From Phycisphaera sp. (lineage in GTDB: Bacteria > Planctomycetota > Phycisphaerae > Phycisphaerales > UBA1924): DNA of 64,000 bases. The first letter of the stretch is position 1. The number at the start of each line of letters is the position of its first letter. Under the pieces are notes generated by a model that saw nothing but the letters and a program-made list of their open reading frames with translations, was not told the DNA's origin and did no database searches. The stretch is taken from assembly GCA_025916675.1 (NCBI GenBank), contig CP098402.1, positions 119,205 to 183,204 of the forward strand. The letters are read 5' to 3'. Position numbers and translations under genes: made by a program. Shown piece by piece: positions 1 to 8,670 of this stretch.

Positions 1-641
1 GTGGCATCAACACCGGCTGGACCAACGGCCTGGGTACCGACATCACCAGCGGCTTCGGTGGCTTCTCGCCGATCGGCACGCCCTTCGGCGGTGTCTATGG
101 CCAGCCCATCAGCGGCGGTTTCACGCCCTGGAACTCGCAGTTCGTCCAGCCCGGCCTGACCGGATTTGGCGGCGGCATCCCCAGCGGCTTTGTTGGCTCG
201 CCGATCAGCGGCAGCACGGGCTCGTTCAACGGCTTCGGCACCCCGAGCTACAACGGCCAGGGCGTCGGCGGCTACTCGCCGGTGAGCGGCGGCAGCCCCG
301 TGAACCCGATCACCGGGAACACCACCAACAGCACCACCGGCGTCGGCACCGGCGTGAACACCGGTACCCTGAACCAGTCGCAGCCGGGCTTCGTGCCCGT
401 CGGCGTGACCGGCTATAGCACCCTGCCCACGCAGCTCGTGGCCGGACAATTCGGAAACCAGGGCTGGAACACGCCCGTCGGCCAGCCCTTCAACACGACC
501 GGCCAGGTGTTCAACGGCTTCGGCCAGCCCGGCTTCCCGGTCGGCTTCCAGGGCCCGGGCTTCACCGCCCACGGCAACCCCAGCGAGCTGCGCAACGCCG
601 CTGGCACCACGATCAACGTGGGCCAGCGCGACGCCGCGTAA
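1..641 (+). CDS. Gly/Asn/Thr/Pro-rich low-complexity protein, 3' part only
   Basis: The frame is open from the first full codon at position 3 to the TAA at 639-641, so the gene begins before the window. The visible 212 residues are dominated by Gly, Asn, Thr, Ser, Pro and Phe, with recurring NTG, GFG and QPG turns and no charged core until the terminal GQRDAA. There is no recognisable catalytic motif. Such composition fits a surface or structural protein, but no family is recognised. A strong hairpin follows directly. Confidence 0.6.
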   Translation, partial: GINTGWTNGLGTDITSGFGGFSPIGTPFGGVYGQPISGGFTPWNSQFVQPGLTGFGGGIPSGFVGSPISGSTGSFNGFGTPSYNGQGVGGYSPVSGGSPVNPITGNTTNSTTGVGTGVNTGTLNQSQPGFVPVGVTGYSTLPTQLVAGQFGNQGWNTPVGQPFNTTGQVFNGFGQPGFPVGFQGPGFTAHGNPSELRNAAGTTINVGQRDAA

Positions 642-666
642 GCACGACTCAAGCTTTCTCCTTCGG

Positions 667-701
667 CAGGCCCGCGTCCCCAAGGCGCGGGCCTGTTTTT
701 T
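667..701. terminator. Bidirectional rho-independent terminator
   Basis: A perfect 10-bp stem (CAGGCCCGCG / CGCGGGCCTG, 667-676 and 686-695) is followed by a run of T on the + strand. It lies between convergent genes and touches the guaA stop codon at 700-702. Confidence 0.8.
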
Positions 702-2262
702 ATTCCCACTCGATCGTGGCGGGCGGCTTGCTCGAGATGTCGTAGACCACGCGGTTGACGCCGCGGACCTCGTTGATGACGCGGTTGCTGATGCGCGCGA
801 GCACGTCGTACGGAAGGCGGGCCCAGTCGGCGGTCATGAAGTCCTCGCTCTCGACGGCGCGGACGGCGATGGCGTTCTCGTAGGTCCGCCCGTCGCCCAT
901 CACGCCCACGCTCTGCACGGGCAGCAGCACGGCGAACACCTGGCTGGTCTGGCGGTAGAGCTGGGCCGAGATGATCTCTTCGAGCACGATCTCGTCGCAC
1001 TCGCGCAGCACGGCCAGTTTCTCGCGGGTGATGTCCCCCAGCACCCGAACCGCCAGGCCCGGACCCGGGAAAGGGTGGCGCCAGACCATCTGGCTGGGAA
1101 GGCCCAGGACCTCTCCGAGCGTGCGGACCTCGTCCTTGAACAGGTCGCGCAGGGGCTCGACGAGCGCGAAGCCCAGTTCGGCGGGCAGGCCGCCCACGTT
1201 GTGGTGCAGCTTGATGGTGGCCGAGACGCCGCCGTGGCCCTGCCCGCTCTCGATGACGTCGGGATAGAGCGTGCCCTGGGCCAGCACGTTGGCGTTTGGG
1301 ATGTCCTTGGCGGTGTCCTTGAAGACTTCGATGAAGCGGTGGCCGATGAGGCGGCGTTTTTCTTGTGGGTCGGTGATGCCGGCGAGGTCTCCAAGGAAGT
1401 CGTCGGCCGCGTCGACCACGCGTAGGTCGGCATCGAAGTGGTCCTTGAAGGTCGATTCGACGAGCTGGCGTTCGTTCTTGCGGAGCAGGCCCGTGTCGAC
1501 GAACACGCAGGTGAGCTGGTCGCCGATAGCCTTGTGCAGCAGGGCCGCGCACACGGCCGAGTCGACGCCGCCCGAGAGCCCGCAGATGACGCGCTGGTCG
1601 CCCACGGCCTCGGCGATGCGCTCCTGCTGGGTCTGGGCGAAATCGGCCATGCGCCACGTGCCCTTGCAGCCGGAAATCTCGAAGAGGAAGTTACGGAGGA
1701 TGTCGATGCCGTGGGGCGTGTGGGTGACTTCGGGGTGGAACTGCACGCCGTAGAAGCGGACGCCGTCTTGCACGTGCGCGACGGCGGCGGCGGGGCAGGT
1801 GGGCGTGCGGGCGAGGATCTTGAACCCGTGGCTCTTGAGCTCGCTGATCTGGTCGCCGTGGGACATCCACACGGTGGTCTTGCCGGGGATGGCGCTCAGC
1901 AGGCCGTCGTTCTCCGCGACGTCAAGGGCCGCGCGGCCGAACTCGCGGTGGTCGGCCTTCTCGACGTGGGCGCCCAGCTTGTGGCAGGCGATCTGCATGC
2001 CGTAGCAGATGCCCAGAACGGGCAGGCCCATGTCGAGCAGCCCGTCGGTGAGGGCGGGGGCGCCGGCGTCCTCGATGCTGGCCGGGCCGCCCGAGAGGAT
2101 GATGGCCTTGGGGTTGGCCTTGGCCAGCTCCGCGGCGGTGCTCTTGGGCGACACCATCATCGCGCAGACGCCGAGCTCTCGGCAGCGGCGGGCGATGAGC
2201 TGGGCCGTCTGCGAGCCGAAGTCGACGATAAGGACGACTTCGTCTGTGGGGGTGGGGATCAT
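700..2262 (-). CDS. guaA: GMP synthase (glutamine-hydrolysing)
   Basis: Converts XMP to GMP using glutamine and ATP in purine synthesis in the cytoplasm. The 520-residue protein has the normal two-part layout. The N-terminal class I glutamine amidotransferase has the nucleophile in GICYG (Cys86) and the His176/Glu178 pair in QFHPEV. An ATP-pyrophosphatase P-loop LSGGVDS follows at about 229-235, and the C-terminal dimerisation domain ends PPATIEWE. The frame extends further upstream, but the ATG at 2262 gives the family-typical N-terminus and has GGAGG about 9 bases before it. The gene is divergent from a small lipoprotein gene. Confidence 0.97.
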   Translation of the reverse strand: MIPTPTDEVVLIVDFGSQTAQLIARRCRELGVCAMMVSPKSTAAELAKANPKAIILSGGPASIEDAGAPALTDGLLDMGLPVLGICYGMQIACHKLGAHVEKADHREFGRAALDVAENDGLLSAIPGKTTVWMSHGDQISELKSHGFKILARTPTCPAAAVAHVQDGVRFYGVQFHPEVTHTPHGIDILRNFLFEISGCKGTWRMADFAQTQQERIAEAVGDQRVICGLSGGVDSAVCAALLHKAIGDQLTCVFVDTGLLRKNERQLVESTFKDHFDADLRVVDAADDFLGDLAGITDPQEKRRLIGHRFIEVFKDTAKDIPNANVLAQGTLYPDVIESGQGHGGVSATIKLHHNVGGLPAELGFALVEPLRDLFKDEVRTLGEVLGLPSQMVWRHPFPGPGLAVRVLGDITREKLAVLRECDEIVLEEIISAQLYRQTSQVFAVLLPVQSVGVMGDGRTYENAIAVRAVESEDFMTADWARLPYDVLARISNRVINEVRGVNRVVYDISSKPPATIEWE

Positions 2263-2341
2263 TCGGGGGATGCCTCCGCATTTTGGGGAAGCGCGAAGCA
2301 TATGCCAGCGGCTGTGGCCGACGCGCAGTCTATCGTGTCTC

Positions 2342-2692
2342 ATGCGGTGGATGGGTTTGGTCTGTGCGATGGTCGGTCTGGCCCTGGCGGGTTGCCGGGC
2401 GTCGCTGCCGGCCGATTTCCAGGCCCCCGACGCCGGCTCGCGCATCCGGGCGGTTGTCGCCAGCGCCCGAGAGCCCACGCATGAGGACCTGCAGGGCATG
2501 GTCGATAGCCTGCGCTCGGACGACCCGGCCTTGCGGACCCTGGCCATCGCGGCGCTGGAGAGAACGGCCCGGGACCGCTTCGGCTACGATCCCTGGGCCT
2601 CAGAGGGCGAGCGCCGCGAGGCAATCGACCGATGGAGACAGTGGCTGGACGCCACCTATGGCCCCCAGCCGGCGCTGACCGAAGCCCAGTAG
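2342..2692 (+). CDS. Small lipoprotein with a HEAT-like helical segment
   Basis: A 116-residue protein. It starts with a short signal peptide ending in the lipobox LALAGC, so the mature N-terminus would be a lipidated Cys. The rest is helical and charged; the segment [18 protein letters not shown] resembles one HEAT-type repeat. The ATG at 2342 is chosen because it places the lipobox correctly. It lies about 80 bp from divergent guaA and 40 bp before the anti-sigma kinase gene, so it may be first in that operon. Function unknown. Confidence 0.65.
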   Translation: MRWMGLVCAMVGLALAGCRASLPADFQAPDAGSRIRAVVASAREPTHEDLQGMVDSLRSDDPALRTLAIAALERTARDRFGYDPWASEGERREAIDRWRQWLDATYGPQPALTEAQ

Positions 2693-2732
2693 CGGCCGCT
2701 CTCGAGACGACCCAGGGAAACCCGCCCACCCG

Positions 2733-3317
2733 ATGACCGACAGCCTGCCCAGCAAAGTGCAAGAGTTTCCGCCCGACATCGTGCTGCGGGTGGTCAGCGA
2801 TGTTCGCTACCTCGCCGGTGCTCGCGAGATGGTGGCCGGCGTGGCCAAGCGGCTCGGATTCTCGCACGATTCCAGCTCGCACCTCGCGCTCGCGGTCGAC
2901 GAGGCCTTGTGCAACGTGATCCGCCATGGGTACGAGCAGGAACTGGGGCGGCCGATCTGGATGAAGATCTGGCCGCTCGACGACGACGGCGAGCAGGGGC
3001 CGGGCGTGTGCATCGTGATCGAGGACGAGGCCCAGCAGGTCGACCCGGACCAGATCCAGGGCCGCGACCTCGACGACATCCGCCCCGGCGGGCTGGGCGT
3101 CCACATCATCCGCCAGGTCGTGGATTGCGCCGAATATGCCCCGCGGGAACACGCTGGCATGAGGCTCACGCTCGTAAAGCGGCTCGACGGGCCCAGCGCC
3201 CAGCGAACGCGAGCGTTGACCGAAGGATGCGACGATTCGCGGTGTGCTAGCGGAACATGTTCCCAACCGGCTGGGGAGCGAACGAGCAAGGATGGGCCGG
3301 CGGGAGGTGGAGCGTGA
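2733..3317 (+). CDS. RsbW-like anti-sigma / serine-protein kinase (HATPase_c_2)
   Basis: A single GHKL-type ATPase domain as in RsbW and SpoIIAB. The N-box is in LALAVDEALCNVIRHGY (about residues 52-68), a glycine-lid-like GGLGVHIIRQVVD lies near 121, and RLTLVKRL closes the domain at about 150. The last 40 residues are a poorly conserved tail. In the family such kinases hold a sigma factor or phosphorylate a STAS antagonist. The next gene, translationally coupled (GTGA overlap), is exactly such a STAS protein. No sigma factor is adjacent, so the target may be something else. Confidence 0.85.
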   Translation: MTDSLPSKVQEFPPDIVLRVVSDVRYLAGAREMVAGVAKRLGFSHDSSSHLALAVDEALCNVIRHGYEQELGRPIWMKIWPLDDDGEQGPGVCIVIEDEAQQVDPDQIQGRDLDDIRPGGLGVHIIRQVVDCAEYAPREHAGMRLTLVKRLDGPSAQRTRALTEGCDDSRCASGTCSQPAGERTSKDGPAGGGA

Positions 3318-3694
3318 GCAGCGAGCAAAACGATGCCCAGGCTAGCGGGATCGACATCCGCGAACAGCAGCCGGGCATGATGGTCGTGAGCCTGACCGGC
3401 GAGGTCGACATCATGCGCTCGCCCGACCTGCAGACCGCGCTCCAGGACGCGATCGGCCGTATCAAGGGCAAGGGCGCGGTGGTCGTTGATCTCTCGGGCG
3501 TGACGTACATGGACAGCTCGGGCGTGGCCACGCTCGTGCGCGGCCTGCAACTCAGCCGCAAGAAGGATGTGGGGCTGGTGCTGTGCGCGTTGCAAGACCG
3601 GGTCCGTTCGATCTTCGAGATCGCGCGCCTGGACACGGTGTTCCCGATGGCCGCGACGATCGATGAGGCGATCGACGCCGCGTCGGCGGTGTAG
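3314..3694 (+). CDS. STAS-domain anti-sigma factor antagonist
   Basis: A 126-residue single STAS domain. The phosphorylatable loop VTYMDSSGVATLVRG contains the DSSG signature of SpoIIAA/RsbV proteins, preceded by VVVDLSG. The GTG start at 3314 overlaps the TGA of the upstream kinase gene (GTGA) and has GGGAGGTGG just before it, so coupling to the kinase is likely. It ends 2 bp before an MlaE permease gene. It could act as an RsbV-like antagonist, or as an MlaB-like STAS subunit of the transporter. Confidence 0.88.
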   Translation: MSSEQNDAQASGIDIREQQPGMMVVSLTGEVDIMRSPDLQTALQDAIGRIKGKGAVVVDLSGVTYMDSSGVATLVRGLQLSRKKDVGLVLCALQDRVRSIFEIARLDTVFPMAATIDEAIDAASAV

Positions 3695-3696
3695 GC

Positions 3697-4500
3697 ATGG
3701 TGCGCTTGTTCGGGGCCGTGGGTGCGGTGGTGGTGCAGACGCTCGATCACGTGGGTGACATGCTCACCCTGCTCAAGCAGGCGTTCGTCTGGTTGGCCCG
3801 ATCGGTGTTCGACCCGCGCATCCGCATGGGGTCGTCGGCGATCAACACCCAGATCATCCGCGTGGGCGTGCGATCCATCGCGATTATTTGTCTCGTGTCG
3901 GCGGCGGTCGGGCTCATCCTGAGCCTGCAGATGGCCCCGCCGCTGGGCGAGCTCGGGCAGAAGGACAAGCTGGCCAACATCATCGGCGTGGCCGTGCTCC
4001 GCGAGCTGGGGCCGCTGATCAGCGCGATCGTGCTGACGGGCTACGCCGGAGCGGCTATCACCGCCGAACTCGGCACGATGGTGGTGGGTGAGGAGATCGA
4101 GGCCCTCGAAGCGCACGCGTTGAATCCGGTGCGGTTCCTCGTCGTGCCGCGTGTGTTCGCGACGTGCACGTGCATGGGTGCGCTGGGCGTGTTCGCAAGT
4201 TTAGTGTCGATCGCCGCATCGATCGGGGTGTCGATCCTGGTGATCGACCTGCCGTTCGTGGTGTACTGGGAGAACCTGCTCTTCCAGGTGAAGTTGGTCG
4301 ACTTCTTCACGGGCGTGGCCAAGAGCCTGGTGTTCGGCTTGCTCATCGGCGTGATCGCGTGCTCCAACGGCCTCCGCGTCACCGGCGGAGCGGCGGGCGT
4401 GGGTGCGGCGACGACGCGGACGGTGGTCGAGAGCGTGGTGGCGGTGGTGATCGCCGACCTTGTGTTCACGGCCATCTTCTACGCGTTAGGCTTGTTCTAA
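3697..4500 (+). CDS. mlaE: MlaE-family ABC transporter permease (lipid transport)
   Basis: A 267-residue polytopic inner-membrane protein of the MlaE/YrbE family, which moves phospholipids between inner and outer membranes. Family features seen are the coupling-helix region ELGTMVVGEEIEALEAHALN with PVRFLVVPR after it, the early segment LRELGPLISAIVLTGYAGAA, and five or so hydrophobic helices. The start is 2 bp after the STAS gene stop. The ATPase (MlaF) and MCE protein (MlaD) genes are not adjacent, so partners must be elsewhere. Confidence 0.88.
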   Translation: MVRLFGAVGAVVVQTLDHVGDMLTLLKQAFVWLARSVFDPRIRMGSSAINTQIIRVGVRSIAIICLVSAAVGLILSLQMAPPLGELGQKDKLANIIGVAVLRELGPLISAIVLTGYAGAAITAELGTMVVGEEIEALEAHALNPVRFLVVPRVFATCTCMGALGVFASLVSIAASIGVSILVIDLPFVVYWENLLFQVKLVDFFTGVAKSLVFGLLIGVIACSNGLRVTGGAAGVGAATTRTVVESVVAVVIADLVFTAIFYALGLF

Positions 4501-4542
4501 ATCGCGGTATCCGACCTCGACGTGGGTTCGGTATCATGCTTC

Positions 4543-5411
4543 ATGTCCCGCTGGATCCGACGAGCACTCCTGTGCATCGCCCTTGGTTTCGCTACCGCGT
4601 GGCTGGTGGCGTGGGGGCTCACTGTCGGCATGTGGGCCGGTTGGTATCAACCTTGGTGGGCACGGCATGCCAAAGGTGTTGGTGTCGTTGAGCCGTGGCT
4701 CCTCGAGAAGGAGGTGAATCGATACCCGGGTTGGGAAACCGAATCGTGGAACGGGGATCGGCTCGACGGCGCAAATCAGGTGTCGGAGCACCATCGGCGC
4801 CGTGCCGATCGGGTGCTGGAGATTGGTGGGGCGGACTTTGCCGAAGAGCGAGAGCGTGAAATGCTGGCGTTCCTGCCCCAACTCGAGGAAATGGTCAACG
4901 AGCCGGCGGGCAGCATGACCGAACAGTACCTCGACGCGACGGCGAACTCGCCACCTAGCCAACGCATCGACGATCAGATCGCGTCGTTTCCGCCGGCTTA
5001 CCTTACAGGGCGGATGGCTGCGATGGAAGCGGACAACTTTTTCCTCTATGCGACGCGTGTCGGATGGCCGATGCCGATGCTCGAGAGCATAGTGGGCCAC
5101 GAACACACGTTCGCCGCTTCCGGCCTGCAGAAGACCGATGTCGAAGAAGGACAGATCAAGATCGACGCGCTCAAACGCGCTCCGGTTCCCGGGTGGCCAC
5201 CCCAGGCCCTCTCAATGCCGTTCGGCGTCATCGCACAAGCAGCGGTGACCAACACCCTCTTCTTTGCGGCCTCGTGGTTCGCCTCTTCACGGGTTTCGAG
5301 CTTCTGCGCTCTCTCCGCCGCCGCATGGCTGGCCGGTGCGTGCGATGCGACTACGACCTCCGGCGGGTCGTTGGCAAGACCTGCCCCGAGTGTGGTCGAA
5401 CGAAGAAGTAG
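4543..5411 (+). pseudogene. Membrane protein with C-terminal zinc ribbon, apparent frameshift
   Basis: The N-terminal frame starts at ATG 4543 (MSRWIRRALL..., a membrane segment near residues 8-28) and runs well to about 5290, through a second hydrophobic segment NTLFFAASWF. The expected C-terminus lies in another frame: LLRSLRRRMAGRCVRCDYDL, then CPECGRTKK, ending TAG at 5409-5411. That CxxC...CPECG tail after a hydrophobic helix is a common planctomycete membrane-protein ending. The change of frame falls around 5265-5300. It could be a true mutation, a sequencing error or recoding. Without it, the first frame reads on to 5571 as basic junk overlapping the next gene. Confidence 0.6.
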
Positions 5412-5446
5412 TTCGACAAGAAAATACGCACGTCACCCGCTCCGAA

Positions 5447-6439
5447 TCATCGCCGGTAGCCCAGTGGCTGGTGTGCGAGGTGGTACGCCTCGCGGGCGAC
5501 GGTCATCACGATCAGGCCCACGGTGCCCAGGCCGGCCAGGATGCCCGCGGCCATCCAGTAGCCCTCGGTGACAACCCACACCACGCCGTAGAGCACGAGC
5601 CAGATGGCGCCGTACCGACGGAGCTTCTCGGCGGCGCGTGGGCCGGGGCCGGTCTTGCGGACCTTATGGGTCATGTAGATGACGAAGGTGACCGCCAGGC
5701 CGGCGATGAGCAGGGCGCTCAGGCGGTTGGGCCAGTCGGGCCAGGTCGCCATGCCGCTGGTGTTGTACGAGCCGATCAGCAGGATGACGCACGCCCAGAA
5801 GAGCCAGCCCAGCGTGATGGCGGCGACGGCGCGGCGGCTCATGGCCGGGCTGCGGCGGCCGACGACCCAGGCCGCCCACTCGACCGCCAGCGCATGGGTC
5901 ATCACCACGACGACGGGCCACACGAAGTGGAGCTGGATGTTGGGGATCACCATGTGCCCGGCGAAGATCAGGCCCAGCAGCAAGGGCCCGGCCCCGGGCA
6001 CGAACTTGCCCACGACGTTGAAGGCCAGGGCCGCGGCGGCGACGACCACGGTGAGGCGAACCGCGGCGGTGCCGAAGAACGAGGCCCCCAGCACGGCGGC
6101 GAAGACCGAGCCGGCCACCACGATGGTGGCCAGGTCGAGGCCGATGCGGCCGGTGGGGATGGGGCGGTCGGCCCCCAGGGCCCGATCGCGGCGGCGGTCG
6201 ACGATGTCGTTGAGCCCCAGGGTGAAGGCGTAGAGCCCGATGGCGGCGACGGCCCCGCCCAGCAGCAGCAGGGCCAGCGGGGCGGTCCGCATGGGGGCGT
6301 TGATGGGCAGGGCGGTCAGCTCGTCGGGGTTGGCCCGGGTCCACAAGATGACCAGCCACACGTTGCCCACCGCGGCGAAGGCCGTGGCAAAGCGGGTGAG
6401 CTGGAGGACGTCGGTGAGTTTGACCAGGCGTTGCCGCAC
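5447..6439 (-). CDS. UbiA-family prenyltransferase
   Basis: Polytopic membrane enzyme of the UbiA superfamily, which prenylates aromatic or related acceptors. The first Asp-rich motif is LNDIVDRRRDRALGADRPIP (NDxxDxxxD), followed by PTGRI. About eight hydrophobic helices follow. The second Asp motif is not conserved in its usual form. The frame can be extended to a TTG at 6469; the GTG at 6439 (MRQRLVKLTDVLQLTRF) gives a 330-residue protein with a more typical start. It is divergent from ribH. The acceptor cannot be told from sequence alone. Confidence 0.8.
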   Translation of the reverse strand: MRQRLVKLTDVLQLTRFATAFAAVGNVWLVILWTRANPDELTALPINAPMRTAPLALLLLGGAVAAIGLYAFTLGLNDIVDRRRDRALGADRPIPTGRIGLDLATIVVAGSVFAAVLGASFFGTAAVRLTVVVAAAALAFNVVGKFVPGAGPLLLGLIFAGHMVIPNIQLHFVWPVVVVMTHALAVEWAAWVVGRRSPAMSRRAVAAITLGWLFWACVILLIGSYNTSGMATWPDWPNRLSALLIAGLAVTFVIYMTHKVRKTGPGPRAAEKLRRYGAIWLVLYGVVWVVTEGYWMAAGILAGLGTVGLIVMTVAREAYHLAHQPLGYRR

Positions 6440-6501
6440 GGGGCGATGGTACTGCCGACATGAGACCAAAGCGGAGCCCGGGCGGCCCCTACGATGGTCC
6501 G

Positions 6502-7071
6502 ATGCCGAACCCTGAGCCCAATCCCCAGCACGCCCCGCCGGTGGCCATCGTCGTGAGCCGGTACAACCACTCCATCACGGGACCCATGCTGAACGGGGCC
6601 ATCGAGGCCCTAGCGAAGCGGTGGCCGGGGGCCAAGCCCGCCGTCCTGCGGGCCCCGGGGGCCTTCGAGCTGGTCGCGATGAGCTCGGCCGCCCTGCGGA
6701 CCGGGGCCTTCGAGGCGGTGGTGGCCCTGGGCTGTGTCATCCGCGGCGAGACCAGCCACGATCGGCACATCAACGACGCGGTGGCCCAGGGGCTGGCGCG
6801 GTTGGCCGCCGAGACGGGCGTGCCGGTGTGCTTCGGCGTCATCACGGCCAACACCGACAAGCAGGCAAAGGACCGAGCCGGCGGGGCCAAGGGCAACAAG
6901 GGGACCGAGGCGATGGGTGCGGCGCTCGAGGCCATCGACGAGCTGCGCCGGCTGCGCGTGGCGGCCATGCAGAACCGGCCCGAGATGCTCTCGCCACAGG
7001 CCATGCCGCCCCTGGCGGGTGGGGCCGACAAGGCAGCGGTCGCGAGCGCGAACGGCAAGGGGTCGGCATGA
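6502..7071 (+). CDS. ribH: 6,7-dimethyl-8-ribityllumazine synthase
   Basis: Penultimate riboflavin step: condenses the ribityl-aminouracil with dihydroxybutanone phosphate. Core motifs are VVSRYNHSITG at the N-terminus, APGAFEL, the catalytic-His loop GCVIRGETSHDRHI, and GVITANTDKQAKDRAG followed by GNKG. The 189-residue protein is longer than the usual 155 because of an Ala/Pro-rich C-terminal tail. The ATG at 6502 is preferred over an in-frame ATG at 6460. The stop overlaps nusB by 4 bp (ATGA), the ribH-nusB order common in bacteria. Confidence 0.96.
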   Translation: MPNPEPNPQHAPPVAIVVSRYNHSITGPMLNGAIEALAKRWPGAKPAVLRAPGAFELVAMSSAALRTGAFEAVVALGCVIRGETSHDRHINDAVAQGLARLAAETGVPVCFGVITANTDKQAKDRAGGAKGNKGTEAMGAALEAIDELRRLRVAAMQNRPEMLSPQAMPPLAGGADKAAVASANGKGSA

Positions 7072-7550
7072 TCTCGGCCCAGCGTGTACGCATCGCGGCG
7101 TTCCAGATCCTCTACGGGCTCGACGCGAACAAGGCGCAGGATGCGCCGGGCGAGCGATTGCTCGAGTCCTTGCGCGAGTCGGTAATGAACGAGAGCGAGG
7201 ACCTCGAAGCCCGCGAGCTTCGGCAGGCCGAGAAGCTGGCGATCGAGGCGTACGCGGGCCGGCGTGACGCCGACCAATTGTTCGAGCAGCTGAGCCCGGC
7301 GTGGCCCGTGTCTCGGCAGCCGGCGGTCGATCGCGCGATCTTGCGGTTGGCGTACCACGAGATGGCCTCTGCCAAGGCACCGCCCAAGGTGGCCATCGAC
7401 GAGGCGATCGACATGGCCCGCATGTTCAGCACCGAGAAGAGCCCGAGCTTCGTGAACGCGCTGCTCGACGCGGCCATGCGCAGGCTCGCCGGGGCCGAAA
7501 CTGTGGAGACCGTCGAGCCTGTTGACTCCGTGGAGCCCAAGGCGTGCTGA
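7068..7550 (+). CDS. nusB: Transcription antitermination factor NusB
   Basis: A 160-residue all-helical NusB, which with NusE (S10) binds boxA RNA in rRNA antitermination. The family signature runs from RIAAFQILYGLD through DRAILRLAYHEM and VAIDEAIDMARMFSTEKSPSFVNALLDA. A short Val/Glu/Thr tail follows. It is coupled by an ATGA overlap to ribH upstream, and its end overlaps the GTG start of ftsY by 7 bp, so ribH, nusB and ftsY look like one operon. Confidence 0.95.
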   Translation: MISAQRVRIAAFQILYGLDANKAQDAPGERLLESLRESVMNESEDLEARELRQAEKLAIEAYAGRRDADQLFEQLSPAWPVSRQPAVDRAILRLAYHEMASAKAPPKVAIDEAIDMARMFSTEKSPSFVNALLDAAMRRLAGAETVETVEPVDSVEPKAC

Positions 7551-8476
7551 AGTCTCTGGGTCGCAAGATCAAGGACTCGCTCAAGCGCACGCGGTCGGTG
7601 CTGATCGACCCGCTGCGCGACTTGGTGACCGGCCGGCGGCTTGACGAGACACTCATCAAGGAGATCGAGGCCGTGCTGCTGCGGGCCGACGTGGGCGTGC
7701 AGGCCACGCGGCGGCTGATCGACGGCCTGCGCGCCGACGTGAAGGCGGGCAAGCTCGAGAAGGGCGAGGACGCGATCGGCTACCTCAAGCGGTCGGTCTC
7801 GGCGATGTGGCCGCCCGAGGACCTGAGCCTGAAGTACGCTGGCGATGGTCCGACCGTGTTGCTGGTGACTGGTGTGAATGGCGTAGGCAAGACGACGACG
7901 ATTGCCAAGCTGTGCCACGCGCTCCGCGAGGATGGCAAGACCGTGCTGCTCGGCGCGTGCGACACCTTCCGCGCGGGCGCGGTTCGCCAACTCGAGGTGT
8001 GGGCCGAGCGCATGGGTGTGGACGTCGTGCGCGGGCAGCAGGGTGGTGATCCGGCGGCCGTGGCGTTCGACGCGTGCGCTGCCGGCGCGTCGCGCGGCGT
8101 TGATGTCGTGATCCTCGACACGGCCGGTCGGTTGCAGACACAAGAGTCGCTCATGCGCCAGCTCGAGAAGATCGCGAAGGTTGCCGGCAAGTCCATCGAG
8201 GGCGCGCCGCACGAGACCTTGCTGGTGCTCGATTCGACCAGCGGCCAGAACGCGGTGGCCCAGGCCGAGCACTTCGCCAGGGCGGTGCCGTTATCGGGGC
8301 TAGTCATCACCAAGCTCGACGGTACGGCCAAGGGCGGCGTGGTGATCGCCGTGCGCGAGGCGTGCGGCGTGCCGGTGAAGTTTATCGGAGTTGGCGAGAC
8401 GGCCGAGGATCTGCAGCCCTTCGACCCCGAGGCGTTCGTCGAGGGGTTGTTTGGCCCCGCCGCCGAACCGGCCTGA
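7544..8476 (+). CDS. ftsY: Signal recognition particle receptor FtsY
   Basis: The SRP receptor GTPase that brings ribosomes with nascent membrane proteins to the translocon. At 310 residues it has the NG domain without a long acidic A domain. Motifs: P-loop GVNGVGKTTTIAKL (about 109-122), the DTFRAGAVRQLEVWA insertion-box segment, DTAGRLQTQESLM, TKLDGTAKGG, and the end GVGETAEDLQPFDPEAFVEGLFG. The start is GTG at 7544, inside the end of nusB. Confidence 0.96.
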   Translation: MLKSLGRKIKDSLKRTRSVLIDPLRDLVTGRRLDETLIKEIEAVLLRADVGVQATRRLIDGLRADVKAGKLEKGEDAIGYLKRSVSAMWPPEDLSLKYAGDGPTVLLVTGVNGVGKTTTIAKLCHALREDGKTVLLGACDTFRAGAVRQLEVWAERMGVDVVRGQQGGDPAAVAFDACAAGASRGVDVVILDTAGRLQTQESLMRQLEKIAKVAGKSIEGAPHETLLVLDSTSGQNAVAQAEHFARAVPLSGLVITKLDGTAKGGVVIAVREACGVPVKFIGVGETAEDLQPFDPEAFVEGLFGPAAEPA

Positions 8477-8670
8477 AGTTGGCACCCATCTAGCCCGATA
8501 GCGCAGGGAGGAAAGCCGATCGTTCCGATCGGACCGATGGTGCCGGCGCGAATTCGCGTCGGTGTGTTGGTTCGCTGTGGGTTTCTGCCCGTGTGGATGC
8601 GATTGGTTTGGTGTGGGCGTTCGTCGTGTGGCGTGTCGTCCGCATCCACGTGCCATGGGAGGGCACCGCC

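Noticed and set aside
8477-8670. Flagellar sigma-28 promoter upstream of flagellin
   Set aside because: GCCGAT occurs but no TAAA element at the right spacing was found.
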